Origin: Poecilobothrus nobilitatus
Lineage: Eukaryota; Arthropoda; Insecta; Diptera; Dolichopodidae
Assembly: GCA_947095535.1 (NCBI GenBank)
Contig: OX352774.1
Span: 69,626,416 to 69,690,415, forward strand
Direction of reading: 5' to 3'
Length of the DNA: 64,000 bases
Part shown: positions 12,351-24,189 of the stretch, piece by piece
Numbering within the stretch: the stretch's first letter is position 1
Layout: the number at the start of each line of letters is the position of its first letter
Notes under the pieces: model-generated
Told to the model about the DNA's origin: nothing
What the model saw: the letters and a program-made list of their open reading frames with translations, nothing else
The model's database searches: none
Made by a program: the position numbers and the translations under genes

Positions 12351-12790
12351 TTGTTTTCCTAAGAGAGTTGAGAATCTTCCAAAGGCGCCAAGAATTCTCC
12401 CTTCGTAGGGCCAGATTCTTACTAACGAAACCCATCTATACCTTTAGCGAAATAATAGGGTGGAATCCTTATCTGCTAACGTAGTAAATTAGTTAGAGAG
12501 TAGGAATAGGAAAGAATAGGACCGGAAGTGAACGATGAATCTACCTACTATTATTACTATTGACACAGTGACTATAGCCAACAGTAACAACATACAGTAA
12601 TATATAACACCTTCCTGCATGAGGTAATAATTAAAGGCAACCCCACTGTCATTGTATCAGCTTTTATTATTAGTATTAATTATTAATATTATTATTATGT
12701 ACTACAGAATCATAGCCATCAGTGGATTACAACGTGCAGTAATATATAACACCTTCATGCATGATATAACCATGAAGATAGTTTCACTTA
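12351..12790 (-). mobile_element. SINE-B copy 2
   Basis: On the minus strand, the 3' core ends near 12351-12360 (CTTAGGAAAAC in element sense). Further back it reads GGATTCCACCCTATTATTTC, TAGTAAGAATCTGGC, GCGCCTTTGGAAGATTC and CTCAACTCTCTTAGG. Upstream in element sense come the GCTATAGTCACTG block and the ATT-rich middle. The block carrying the ATATATAACACCTTC motif occurs twice (near 12600 and 12748), a small internal duplication. No intact head is visible. Confidence 0.65.
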
Positions 12791-13611
12791 AATTGAAATC
12801 AATAATGCTTCCATTAAACAACTCCAACGCAACTATATTATTGTAGGAAACAAGCCCTCATTTATAAATCCGAAGTGAAAATTCTTATGTGATTTAAAAT
12901 TGATTATGGAAACTCATTTATTGTGAGAATATGCTTCAAATATGTTCGCTTTTAATTGATATAGCCCATTATATAATTTGCAATTTTTTATTAAAAGAAC
13001 CTGTACAGATTCACCTCCAATTTACCTTCCAACTCTCCCTTTTTATTCTGTTCCTCTGCAATTCTTCTCGCCATTAACTAACCCTACAATAACTTTGTAT
13101 AAGGATTTCCTATAGTTTAGGTAGCGTGTAAGAAAAAAGTCGTAAGGACAATGGCACATGTGAACTGAGCGCGCCAATTTTTCACTATCACTTAAGTGAT
13201 GTAAGTTTAAAAAATCTAAGAATTTTTTTTCTCACTTTTATTTAAAAATCTGTCTGAAAAGAAGAACTAAGGGAAACATTGATCGTAACATGCATTTATT
13301 AATTTATTTATTTTCTAAAGTCAAAAATATAACATAGTGAATTTCTTTTGTTAATCTTCTTATAAATATATTAACAGTTCTTCATAAGCCCTTTTCATTT
13401 TAAGGCATTTATAAACTCTATGAATCCAGCATAATATAATTTTTTAAGATACGATGGTAAAGCCCCATTTTGAAAGCTTTTTTCTTTTTATATCGCACAT
13501 TTTCATAATTCACATTTTTATATCTCTGAAGAACACTAATTATTCCTTAACAGCTAAAAAATATAACCTAACCAGGTTCAATTAAAATGAGGTCATAAAG
13601 AAAATTATTTA
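12791..13611. other. AT-rich sequence without recognised features
   Basis: About 820 bases. The part near 13000-13200 is somewhat less AT-rich, but I recognise nothing in it. Confidence 0.55.
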
Positions 13612-13831
13612 AATTTTAATTTAGTGGCCTCGGTGGTCTAGTGGGTAAGAGCGTATGAAATACGCTGTAAACACCGAGAGAGTGTTGGTTCGAATCCCAC
13701 ATACATCGTAAGAGTTATTCCCCCTTACGACATTTACAGCCATGCCTGAATGGGAAAGGCTGCGTAATTTCCTGTCCACATTTTTGTGGTAGAGAAATGC
13801 AATTAAAAAAAAAAAAACTAATTTTAATTTA
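13612..13831 (+). mobile_element. SINE-A copy 2 with 12-bp target-site duplication
   Basis: Near-complete copy. The 12-mer AATTTTAATTTA occurs at 13612-13623 and again at 13820-13831, directly flanking the element: a perfect target-site duplication. The head begins GGCCTCGGTGG at 13626. It has an A-box-like TGGTCTAGTGGG, a 5-bp anticodon-like stem AGCGT/ACGCT with a 7-base loop, and B box GGTTCGAATCC. The body holds the CGTAAG...CTTACG hairpin and GCCTGAATGG. An A tail lies at 13805-13817. LINE-driven target-primed insertion explains the A tail and duplication. It is not a working tRNA gene. Confidence 0.92.
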
Positions 13832-16189
13832 CCGCAAAATATACATTTAGCATTACATCATTACCTTATTATCGGTTGTCTTAAAAATTCCTATATAAAT
13901 AATTAATTTAAAATATTTATAAATAAATTTGCAGAATTTCAAAATTTTGTAAATTCTGAGTTTAACATTCTGTGGTCAACATTGGAATTACAAAAAAAAA
14001 GTCAGAATTTTGATACGGTCCCAAATATCTCAATTAATTAGCTCATAACATATATCTATAAATATTACACTGTAATTAGTTAACATGATATAGTATAAAT
14101 AAACCTTGAATGGTATGTCATTTATAAATTTACAATATAATTAGATAAGATTTTCATAGTTTCATTTTCACACCCTCTTTTAATATTTTAAAAAGTTGTA
14201 CCTATATTCTTCTTTTTTAATAGGCATCCTTCATCTCAACTGAAGTACCTATTCTTCTTTTTTTATGAAGCAGTACACTTAAGTTCCGATTAATCTCCGA
14301 TAAACAAAACCTACATAAATTTAATTAAAAAATATACATTATTTTTTCATATAATTCGAATTAAAAGAAAAAGTCAACTTTTTTCTTTTATAATCCCGAT
14401 ATAAATACACTCCCCTATTTTAAGAAAATATTTCTTCATCTCCATTCTATTCTATCTCATTTTAACTCCTTGTCTATAGTTACTATTCAGCAAAGGTACA
14501 TTTAGAGCATCATTCTATTATATGTATTGGTTACAGGGGAAGGCGAATTTATTGAGTAAAAATTTCACTCTACCGAGAAAATATTTTAGATAACTAAGAA
14601 TAGGTTTTTCGGAATCTTATCAAAATTCTGACCTTCAGCATGAAGAAAACAAATTGTTCGAAGAGTATTGAAAGTCAGGATTAATACATACTAAGAAAAA
14701 TTTGAGGAAAATCTTTACATCGATTTATAAATGCATTAATTCATTTTTGCCCCCAACTGTACGCTATTAAATTAGTTTTGATAACAAAAAATTATAATAA
14801 ATATATATAAACAAAATAATATAAAGGTGTAGTAACTGTCATGGTTGTTACTTCATTTCAGTATTATTCAGTACTTAGAAAATGTTATCGTAAAAGATAT
14901 TTTAATTTTTTGTTTTTTTTTTTTTTTTGTATTTATGTTAAGAAAAGGGTTAAATTGTACAAATGTTTTTTTTTTTTTTTTTTGTTTTCAAGATGTTACC
15001 AGACATTTATTCTTAGTTGAACGAATCCATTTTACATTTAATTTAAATACGAAAAGGACATTTGTATGCAAATATTGCCATTTAAAAATACATATTTTAC
15101 TTCGTTTTTTTTTTGGTAATAAAGATAATTACGTTTTTTTTTTATTCTGTATTTTTTTTTTTCTTTTTTTTTTTTTGTAAGAGAAATTTTCTCAAAATTT
15201 TTTAAATTTATGATCCTCAAAATTAGATTTTTAATGTTTTTTTCATACTTTTTTATATTTCAAGATACGTTTTTTTTTTAATGAATGAATACATTATACA
15301 CTACTGTTTTGTTTTCTTTTTGTTTTTTTCTTTGTAAAACGTTTTGGTATTTGTTTTTTTTTTTAACTCTTTTTCTTTCCTTTTCTCATTGTAAAATTTG
15401 TATTATTTTCGCGGAATTTTTTTTGCTTATTTTTTTATTTCAAATTGACCCCAAGTCTTTTTTTTAGTTTGATTTCATCATCGGCACTTAATGAATAACT
15501 TTTTAACACCCTATACTATTTCTAATTTTATGGGTATTAATATTTAGAAGGGTAATTTTTTTTTGTGGGTTTTTATTTTTTGTATATGTTTATTCTTGTA
15601 TATGTTTAGATATTCGAAGAGGAATGCTTGGAATATTTTGAATATTTTGTGATAGTAAAGAAATAAAATATTTTCTACTTAGTTTAAAAAAGCGCATGGT
15701 ATAACATATATAAGAAATGACAAAAAACAGTCAATATTTTTCATGTGCTTGACATCTCTACCACAATCATTTTCCTGCTATACGATTTGAAAATCTAGGC
15801 GACATGATACGCAAATATCTGAAAAGCGTAAAGCATATCCACACCTAGTGCAGAAAAAGTCTACCCTAGAGTAGAAAAGTTTTAAAATTAATAAAAGTGT
15901 ATGGAAAAATAACAAAAGAAATAACTTTTAAAGATATACTCCATAATTGATAGTTTTGAAAGGGTTCTAGTTGAAAACTGAAATGAATATTTGTAGAAAA
16001 TTTATTATATAAAAAAAAGTATTTATAAAATTTTTGTAAAATTTTACAGCCTTCTGAAAAATAACTGATAACAATTTTATAACAATTTTTTCGACGAATA
16101 TTTCATATGTATGTCCACATGTATGTTCATGAATGGAGTCAAATAAATAAAGATATTTAGAATTTCCAAAATAATTTTTAGTTGAAAAT
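13832..16189. other. AT-rich sequence with a strongly T-rich block
   Basis: About 2.4 kb. From roughly 14880 to 15480 the plus strand is very T-rich, with many interrupted poly-T tracts, and this creates artefactual Phe-rich frames (14845-15180, 15285-15467). No other features were recognised. Confidence 0.6.
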
Positions 16190-16710
16190 TCAGGTACTTT
16201 GAATTTACGATATCTTAAACTGGCAAATTTCTAATTTTTCACTCGTGATAGATTTAAACAATAGAGAGGTACAAATAAATTTTCTGAATTAAATTTTATC
16301 TACTAATTTTAAGAGATTTTTTTTTCTAAAAATTTCAAGCTTCTAACTAAAAGTAGTCGGTGTATCAAAAATTTTGTAAAATTTTGTTTTCAGATAATTG
16401 TAAATTGAAATACTATTTTGCAAAACATTGCCGTTTGGTTTTTTTAGATTGAGAAAATATTAACCGGAACGCTGAGATATTGATATTTGAAAATTGAACT
16501 TTTTCAAATTTTGAGAAGCTGTAGGTCCGAAATGGGTGAGTGGCTACATAAAAAGTTATTCCACAACATTAATTTTTTTCATGGTTTCATATTTCATTAA
16601 CATCTAGGGATAAAATGTCATTTTTCTATCTTAAACTTTATAGAAGTTTGAGAAACACGTGAACACGTGATAATTGACGGGCAGATAGAGTGAAACTAAT
16701 AAGCAAATTT
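16190..16710. repeat. Dispersed repeat related to the one at 44.76-45.25 kb
   Basis: Near 16511 the text GAGAAGCTGTAGGTCCGAAA, then TGGCTACATAAAAAG, TTTCATATTTCATTAACATC and finally GTGAACACGTGATAATTG and GACGGGCAGATAGAG parallels 45070-45235 (GTTATAGCTCCGAAATGG, GACCTACATAAAAAAGG, GCGTGAACGGTAAGGCGGGC, AACAGAGG) in the same order. Spacing is similar but identity is low. The edges are uncertain. It is probably an old noncoding transposable-element remnant. Confidence 0.45.
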
Positions 16711-19700
16711 TTTAATGTTTTTTTGAAAAATATACTAAAAATATGAATATAAAAATATGTAATATGTTTGAACTAATATCTGCTGATTGACTCTCCGTTT
16801 GTCCTATTTTAAAATTGAAAGAATATTTTTTAATTAAATTCGGTTTGTGTTAAACCAATAATTAAAATTTACTAAAATCTAATTATTGTACAAAATCATA
16901 AATTAGAACTGTCATCTTCAGTTTCTTCACAATGACAAAATTTTTCAATAAGTTTGTAATAATTAACCGCTGAAAAATGGAAACGTCTTCAAGGGACATT
17001 CTATTAGTGAGTCAGCTAATAGTATTTAAAATAAGATTGTCAAGTTCATCTTAACAAGAATCGAAAGAATTTTAATTATATAATTATTAAAAACCTGCTT
17101 GTTTTAATTTCGTAAACCCTTCTTTTAAAATCTTTTGCCTCAAAAAATTTATTGGCGAGCTCAAAATTTTCAAATACCAATGAATTTTTGCTTGAACTTA
17201 AAAAAAAATTCATGAAAGCTGAATAAAATGATTCATAAAGTAAAAAAAGGGTGAACGACTTTTGCTATATAGAAAACTTTATTTAATTTTTTTATTTTTA
17301 TACAATACACATAAGAAACTGTAAACGGGAACAAATTTATCTAAATTTGAACAATAATTTAATCTAGTTAAGAAAGTTTAACAAAAGGTAATTATTAACT
17401 TTATTATTTTATTACTCTTGTGGGATTTTGGGATTTACAAAATATATATGTATATGTACACACTATACATACATATTACATTAGCTTAATATTTTATTAT
17501 TTTCATCAAAAAAAAAAAAAAAAAAACAAGATAAAAATCGTTTTAATTGAGTCGCTTTTTAGTTTATTACTTAACTGATAAACTACTTAAGATAATTTCA
17601 AAAAAAAAAAAAAAAAGTTTAAAAATGTTTGTAAAATATTGAATATGTTATAAAGTAATTTTTTTTATAGTAAAAATTAACATTAAAATATAATTAATAT
17701 TTAAAATTTCAATATCATTATAACATTCTAATACTTATAAGTAATTATATATAATTTATATATTATAATAACTTTGTATAATAAATTTAAATAGTAATTT
17801 AAAATCTAATAAACCTACACAATGTCTAAAATAATATTTAGCAAAAAAAACAACACAAAATACTACCATTCTATTCCCTATCCCTTCCCTATCCCTTTAG
17901 AAATTAGTTAGTAAAAATTAGTTCTCATAATAAAAAAAATAAGAATTTATTACCTATGCTCTATATTTCCTTATAAGTATGTAATTCCTTTCAAAAGCTA
18001 ATTCTCCAGTTACATATACTGGCTTAGTTATCATATTACTTACTATTGTATAAAATTGAACCTAAGAGTTAAGTATATCTACTTATCAAAAATCAATTAA
18101 CTGCGTAAGGTGACGGTCAGTTACATTGAAACATAAAAAGTTTGACAGGCTTTGACATTAGAATGATAATCTATTTTAAAAAAATCTGATCTGATCTATT
18201 TTAGAAAAGAAAGAGAATTCTCTCAACTATGATTCATCGCTTCCAAAGAATTTTTCTAAGGAAGAAAAAAAATTTAGGCAGATAAATGCATCTATTCAAT
18301 TAAAATTTTTTTTTGAATATGTCACATTATATTCCAAAATGATAGTTGAAAAAAAAGTTCCGAAGAAAAATTTTATGTAAGAAAGTTAAAGTTAAATTAA
18401 CTTTTTTTTCCAGAGAGAAAAAAAACTTCCGAACTAAATTTTAAAAATGAAAGAATTCAAATTTTCATATAAAAAACATGCATGCACATGAGTGCAGTTA
18501 AAATATCCGAAGCGGTAAACCCAACATAAGAATTAAAAATCATGACATATATTTAAGCCTCAAAGTTCTTAAATAGGTCACTGCCATATTAAATGTTTTG
18601 TTGTTATTATTGCTATACTGATTATTAGTTATTAATTTGGTTAAGTTGGTAATTGATCAAAAGATATCGATTATTCTCGCATATATATCTCTTTACATAA
18701 GAATTTTATTATCATTAATAATTTTGTGTCTTATTCAGATCCTGACGAGGGCTACAGTCTCACACGTTAGATTTAATATGTTAATTAAATTCAATAATTT
18801 GTTTAAAGTACATATCGTTTTCAATTAAATCGAACACAATCGAAATAATATAAAAGTTTATTTATAAAGTTGTACAACACGGCATTAAAATTTCGGTCTT
18901 AACTCATATAACTTACCCCTTTATAACATTGAACCAAAAAATTAAGCAAATTAACTTACGAAAAATCAATTAACTGCAGGTTGAGGGTAAATTATATTGG
19001 AACATAACTTTCGCCTTTAACTCGAAAAAATCATAAATTCAAAGTTACAATTGAACAGCAGTTTTCTTTATTTATTAAAATTTAAATTCATCCATTATAA
19101 CTCACATATTATTACAAAATACGAATTTATGAAAAAAATAGAAGTTTTTTTTTTTTTGGTGTCTTTTGAGGGATAAAATTTGAGTTTTGTAAATTTTTTT
19201 TCTGAAATCCTTTAATTGGGACCACACTGAAGTATACCTATACTTATTCGATTATGTTAATTATTTTTATACATATCTTTATTAATAAAAACAATAAAAG
19301 GTATAGTAAATTTATATCCTTTAATTTAATTTGAACAGTTTAAATTCCATTCAAAAACAAAAATTTTTTTTAATTTGTTAAAATTTTTTTTTTTTTTTGT
19401 TTTTTTAAATTCTTTTCTTTTGTATTTCCTGATTAATTGTTAGTCTTTGAATGGAAATCGCACTAAAGAGACTCTTTTCTATTTAATTTACAAAGCGTTT
19501 AAACTGCGCGATTATTCAGATTTTTAATTCCCTTTATCAGGTTCTTTAAAATAATTTTAATTTTTTTTTTTTTTTTAACTTTACTTTGAACATAGAAAAT
19601 TTATTACTTTACGTAAGAAAAGGAAATGAAATTGCTGCCGGCACGTTACTGGAATTTCAATTACACAAAAAAAAAATTTTTTTTTTTAAAATGTAATGAA

Positions 19701-20410
19701 AGAAAAAAAAAATGTTGAAATAAAAAATAATAAAATTTCTTTTTTTTTTTTGGTTTTTTTTTTTTAGGTTTGCTATAAAATGAAAAGAAAAACTCTTACC
19801 TTTTAAATATACCGCCCTGTTTATATGAAGCCGTCTAGTAATCAGTATTTGTAATGAATACAAAATTATATTGAATAGTACTTAGAGTACAATGACACAA
19901 TTTTATATGATTCATCAAAAGTTTTTTTTTTTTAATAAATAAATTACTGTTAACTATTGTAAAATTTACAATTTTTTATACTGTTATTTGTTTGTAATTT
20001 TTTTCACATTATTATTTTTGTTTTTATATGTTACGAGCTTTCGCCTTTATCTGAAAGCATATTTCAAATATACTTTGACATCCTTCAAAATTTTTTATAA
20101 TAAAAAAAATAAACAAAAACAAAAAAGAAAAAACATTTATATGAAAAATAGCATATCTATCCTTTTTTAACTTTTCGCCATTTTAGAATTCATAAATTGT
20201 TGTAATTATAAAGTAAACATAAATCGAATTGTTATACATTCAATAATGAAAAACCATGGAAATTGACTAAACTAATAAATTCTAGAAAGATGCATATAAT
20301 ACTTATGGTGGAGTATCATAAAGCGATATGTGATAAAGCCTATGGCGTTATGTCTCATTCGATTAAAAATACTTTAAAAGAAAAACTATTAAACTCTAGA
20401 ATCCAACACT
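16711..20410. other. AT-rich sequence with homopolymer tracts
   Basis: About 3.7 kb of very AT-rich DNA, with poly-A runs near 17509-17526 and 17601-17616 and poly-T tracts from 19140 to 19760. Short frames (18637-18828, 19657-19863, 19988-20170) have random AT-rich composition. Nothing else was recognised. Confidence 0.6.
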
Positions 20411-20700
20411 AAAATCCCTCCTAATTCGGAATCTCGCATATACATATATGTAAATGCTCTGAAAAAGGGGAAATATCCTAATTTTGTAAGCAACTCTAAA
20501 ATCCCTCCTAATTCGCAATCTCTTTTATACATAATATATGTAAATATTCAGGAAAAAGGAAAATTCCCTGGTTTTTTAACCAACTCTAAAATGCCTTTCA
20601 GTGAAAATCTCGCTTATACATATACATATAAATATTTTGAAAAAGGGGAATATCTTGATTTTGTAACCAATTATAAAAACCCTCATCAATATCACATAAT
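20411..20700 (+). repeat. Tandem repeat, about 88-bp unit, three-plus copies
   Basis: Units begin with AAAATCCCTCC or a close variant at 20411, 20498, 20588 and partly 20676, giving periods of 87, 90 and 88. Each holds a TATACATA-like segment, TGTAAAT, GAAAAAGGGGAA and TTTTGTAA, then CAACTCTAAAAT. The units differ by substitutions and small indels, so the array is not recent. Confidence 0.75.
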
Positions 20701-20724
20701 TATTCAATCTTTTTAAAAAGTTTC

Positions 20725-20939
20725 AAACAATTTTCTTAGGACCTCGGTGGCGTAGTGGGTAAGAGCCTATAAAATACGCTATAAACACCGAGGGAGTGTG
20801 GGTTCAAATCCCACACACGTCGCAAGAGTTATTCCCCCTTACGACATTTACAACCACGCCTGAACAGGAAAGGCTGTGTAATTGCATGTCTAAATTTGTG
20901 TGGCTGAGAAAAGCATTAAAAAAAAATAAACAATTTTCT
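20725..20939 (+). mobile_element. SINE-A copy 3 with 12-bp target-site duplication
   Basis: Full-length copy. AAACAATTTTCT occurs at 20725-20736 and 20928-20939 as perfect flanking duplications. The head starts GGACCTCGGTGG at 20739. The segment CCTCGGTG (20742-20749) is complementary to CACCGAGG (20786-20793). The T-arm-like hairpin is a perfect 7-bp stem, GTGTGGG (20796-20802) with CCCACAC (20810-20816), and encloses the B box. The body has CTTACGAC, GCCTGAACAGG and AAGGCTG. The A tail is at about 20918-20926. The long plus-strand frame that runs through it is not a gene. Confidence 0.92.
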
Positions 20940-21125
20940 ATCATCCTCGTGGCAGCTATCGTGGCTCTTTCTTCGAGCCACTCTTTCTCCCTCCCTCAGC
21001 TATTCCCTTTACAACTCCCTTCACACTTCTCTTGAAATATTAGGACCTGTTGCTTCTGAACGTATGCGCGTGTGCTAACGGGCGCGGCACGGGTTACACG
21101 GGTGCGGTGCAGCAGTCCTCATTCC
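20940..21125. other. Unusually GC-rich patch of unknown origin
   Basis: Directly downstream of the SINE-A duplication. It contains a perfect 7-bp hairpin, GTGGCTC (20961-20967) with GAGCCAC (20975-20981), a pyrimidine-rich stretch, and then the GC-rich segment 21061-21115 with near-repeated GGGCGCGGCAC and GGGTGCGGTGC. No start codon with plausible coding downstream. It could be a fragment of another repeat, a regulatory island or a nonconserved insert. Confidence 0.45.
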
Positions 21126-22182
21126 TTCTGCTTTTTGTTGTTCATAAAAATGTCTAAATTTTCACAAAATTTATTATTATTTTTCACAGTCAGAATTTAA
21201 TATTTTTCGTATGAAAATCTGAAACGTTTATTTTTACCCCCATGATTTTAAATTCTTTGTTCTGTAAAAATGAGATACAAAAAATATTACAAAATTCCTT
21301 TGTGACTTTATGACTCTTTTGAATGGGTCATAAAGCTATATTTGTGAAATATGGCTTTATGACTAATAGCTTTATGACACCCCACCAATAATTATATTAA
21401 AAAATTTTATAAAAAAAATTAGCTGCAATAGAAACCCGTGTGATCTTTACAGTTATGAACCTGCACTTTGTTAATTATTACTAATAATGTTAATTAAAAT
21501 TAATAATGTATTAGTGAAATGTCTAAAAATTTAATTTGAAAATTTGCATATTTTTAGGCATATTTTTTACATACATTTTTGTAAAACGACTAAACATAAT
21601 TTAATTACGTTAAAATAATTTATAGGTATTTTCTAATTTTATATAATTTTATAAAAAATATAAATTACTATATAAACAATTAAGTATGCACAAGATTAAG
21701 ACGAATGAATAGATTGGCTTGATGAAACGTTGTAAAGCACAACGAGTCGCAGGGTTTTAATGTAAAGGCAGTTATAGAAATCTCCCTTCCAAAGCAAGGA
21801 AGTATATCAAATCAAGTATTTTGAATTATACAATTAAGAAAAGGCGTTGATATATTACATGACTGAAAATATAATGTTTGAACTGTAATTTTTTCATTTC
21901 CTTTTTTTTAAAATTGCACAAAATATCAAAACAAAAAATATAATTTTTAATTTTTGATTTAAACCTCTATTCTATTGTAAACCTTGTAGAAGTTTTATAA
22001 CTAGATGAACGACCGATCAAAGAACAAAGTTTTTGGGTGAAATATAAAAAATATTATCTTATTTTACAAAGCGAAATTTATTTGACTTGACTAATATTTT
22101 CTTTTGAGACTTGAGTAATAGTTTTGAAATACAACTTTTACATAATAGCTATATAAAATCGAAATCTTCAACTTATTTAATG
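21126..22182. other. AT-rich sequence without recognised features
   Basis: About 1.06 kb of AT-rich DNA. Local duplication of CTTTATGAC text near 21309-21378 was noticed. No genes or mobile elements were recognised. Confidence 0.55.
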
Positions 22183-23359
22183 CTATCAGGAATACCCCGC
22201 GTTTGTCCGGAGTATTTTGTTGGTTTTATGAAATAAAAATAATTAAATTTTGATTTATGTTAATTTAATTAATATAGTTAAAACCGAAGGGGCGGGTAAT
22301 TAAAATTTTTATTTTATTTTCTATATTTTATTAACATCAGTTAATTCATTTTGATTTTGTTGAGTACATTGAATAAAGAATCGAAGAATTGAACCCAATT
22401 CTTTTCCAAAAACTCTTTAAAAAAATCATTAATCGATATAGTGGGTAAGAGCGTATAACATACGCTGTAAACACCGAGGGAATGTGGGTTCAAATCCCAC
22501 GCACGTCGTAAGAGTGTCTTCCCTTACGACATGTACAGCGACGCCTGAGAAGGAAAGGCTGTGTAATTTTCTTGTTTAATTTATGTGGCAGCTCAAAAAA
22601 AAAAAAAAAATTTTGCTAATTCCGATCTGTAAAAATTTTAATAAAATGCAATTCAACGGACTATAACCAACGTGATTCAGTTTCAAAGTTAATCAGCTGA
22701 ATCGTAAGAACAGGATAATGAAATATGAAAATTTGATTAGAAAATTTGCCAGCAAAGACTTAAAATACTAAAAAAAGTTAGATAAAAAATAGAAAATTCA
22801 GAAAAGATGCGATTAGACCGACGTGTCAGAATGTGTTAAAGAACTACAACCAAAAAAATCAAGCGAACTGCTTTGCTGAACTGCCACGTTTTCACAAAGT
22901 ATGAACTTAATCGGTTCAACTATGACGATATGATAATGAAAAAGATAAGTGGCTTTAAATTGTAGTAGTACCGGAACGGATTACAGAACTTAACTAAATT
23001 TTTACAGAAAAAACGCATTTCCACTGTTTAATTGGTCAAATGGTTTAGCTAGAAATACAAAAAATTTTAATATATTTGTAATATGTTATCGCGGCGAAAC
23101 CGATTAATAGAACTTAATAAAAATTTGTGACCGGTTCTCTAATATTGTAACAACCACCTGAAAAATTAGAGAAAAATTACTAATAAAAAATTGAAGCTGA
23201 TCGAAGGGCTGAAATTGCTTAACAAATTATTAATTCGATAAATTCTTTTACCAAGGTGAATCTAGTGTCGGAACGGCTTAACGGAACTTAATGAAAATTT
23301 GGAATTTTACGTTAATTCTAGGCAAACAAACAAACACATTTTCTTCTTTATATAATAGA
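22183..23359 (-). mobile_element. Helitron-like element copy 3, interrupted by SINE-A
   Basis: On the plus strand the element starts CTATCAGGAATACCCCGCG. This is a degenerate form of the CTAGCAGAGTACCCGGCG end at 34296, and is followed by the shared TTGTTGGTTTTATGAAATAA. It ends with CAAACAAACAAACAC and TTATATAATAGA at 23359. In element sense (minus strand) it therefore begins TC and ends in a damaged CTAG-like terminus, as Helitrons do. It contains the internal GGTTAATGG/AACTTAA and TTGGTCAAATGGTTTAG motifs. It encodes no Rep/helicase and is non-autonomous. A SINE-A lies inside, so the SINE inserted later. Confidence 0.65.
22437..22610 (+). mobile_element. SINE-A copy 4, 5'-truncated
   Basis: Begins at the A-box region (ATAGTGGGTAAGAGCG), lacking the first dozen bases of the head. 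It then has the anticodon-like arm AGCGT/ACGCT and B box GGTTCAAATCC. A perfect 8-bp hairpin GTCGTAAG (22505-22512) with CTTACGAC (22523-22530) follows, then GCCTGAGAAGG and an A tail at 22595-22610. The 5' truncation is typical of incomplete target-primed reverse transcription. It sits inside a Helitron-like element, which dates it as younger than that element. Confidence 0.85.
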
Positions 23360-24187
23360 CGAATTTAATTAAATAAAATCAAACATTCAAAAAATACTTT
23401 AGACAAGGCATACGTTACGTTTACCATATTTTCTAAACACAAAAATAAATATTTCAGAAGCCTTATAAGAAATATTGTGTCCTATTGTTATACCAAATAA
23501 GATACTTTGTCTTCTATTGTATACTTTCATTTATTTTATTGCAAATTCACTTTAAAATAATACACGTAAATTCCATAGTGTACAGAGATGGAATTAATTA
23601 GTGAATCATGATTTAATTTTTTTTTTTATTTTTGGTATTCAAAATTCAATATTTCATGTGTGTCATTTTTAAAACAATGCACGAATTATAGAGTAAACCT
23701 TTGGTATCTAGAAATTTCAAAGCAAAAAAATTTTTATTTAAATTCAATTGGTAACAACAGGTGTTAAAAATAAATTGCCAAAGTTTTTTCGAAAACTTAT
23801 TAAAAAATTGACCGTGAAAACAAAATTGAAGAATTTTTAATTTTTATCACTAAAACTGTTTCATTTTATTGTGACATTTTTGTTGTAAAAATTAGAAATA
23901 ATTTAATATTATGGATATACTTTACTTTTGGTCCATCGTTGGATCCTTTTCAAACTTTACTGATAGATATCTTAGATCACATGATGAAACACTACATGTG
24001 TTTGACTAAGTGGTGGAACATTAATAGCTTCAAAAAGCCGTTTGAAAATGTATGGGGCCAACTTACTTAAAGAGCCGTAGTACTTATATTTCTGTAATTA
24101 CGGATCACTGACAATTCTTAAATAAAAGCTCTGGAAATTTCTTTTCTAAATACTTGTATAATGTTTTAATATATTTAACCGTTTCGG
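23360..24187. other. AT-rich sequence without recognised features
   Basis: About 830 bases. TAATTACGGATCACTGAC near 24097 is almost repeated at about 28777 (TAATTATGGATCACTGAC), a possible trace of a shared dispersed repeat. Otherwise nothing was recognised. Confidence 0.5.
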
Positions 24188-24189
24188 TA

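Noticed and set aside
13626..13710. A tRNA gene
   Set aside because: A and B boxes and arm-like hairpins are present, but there is no proper acceptor stem. The same unit occurs several times with a body, A tail and target-site duplications, so it is a SINE.
14845..15467. Phe-rich membrane-like proteins
   Set aside because: Produced by poly-T tracts. The same happens on either strand wherever homopolymers dominate.
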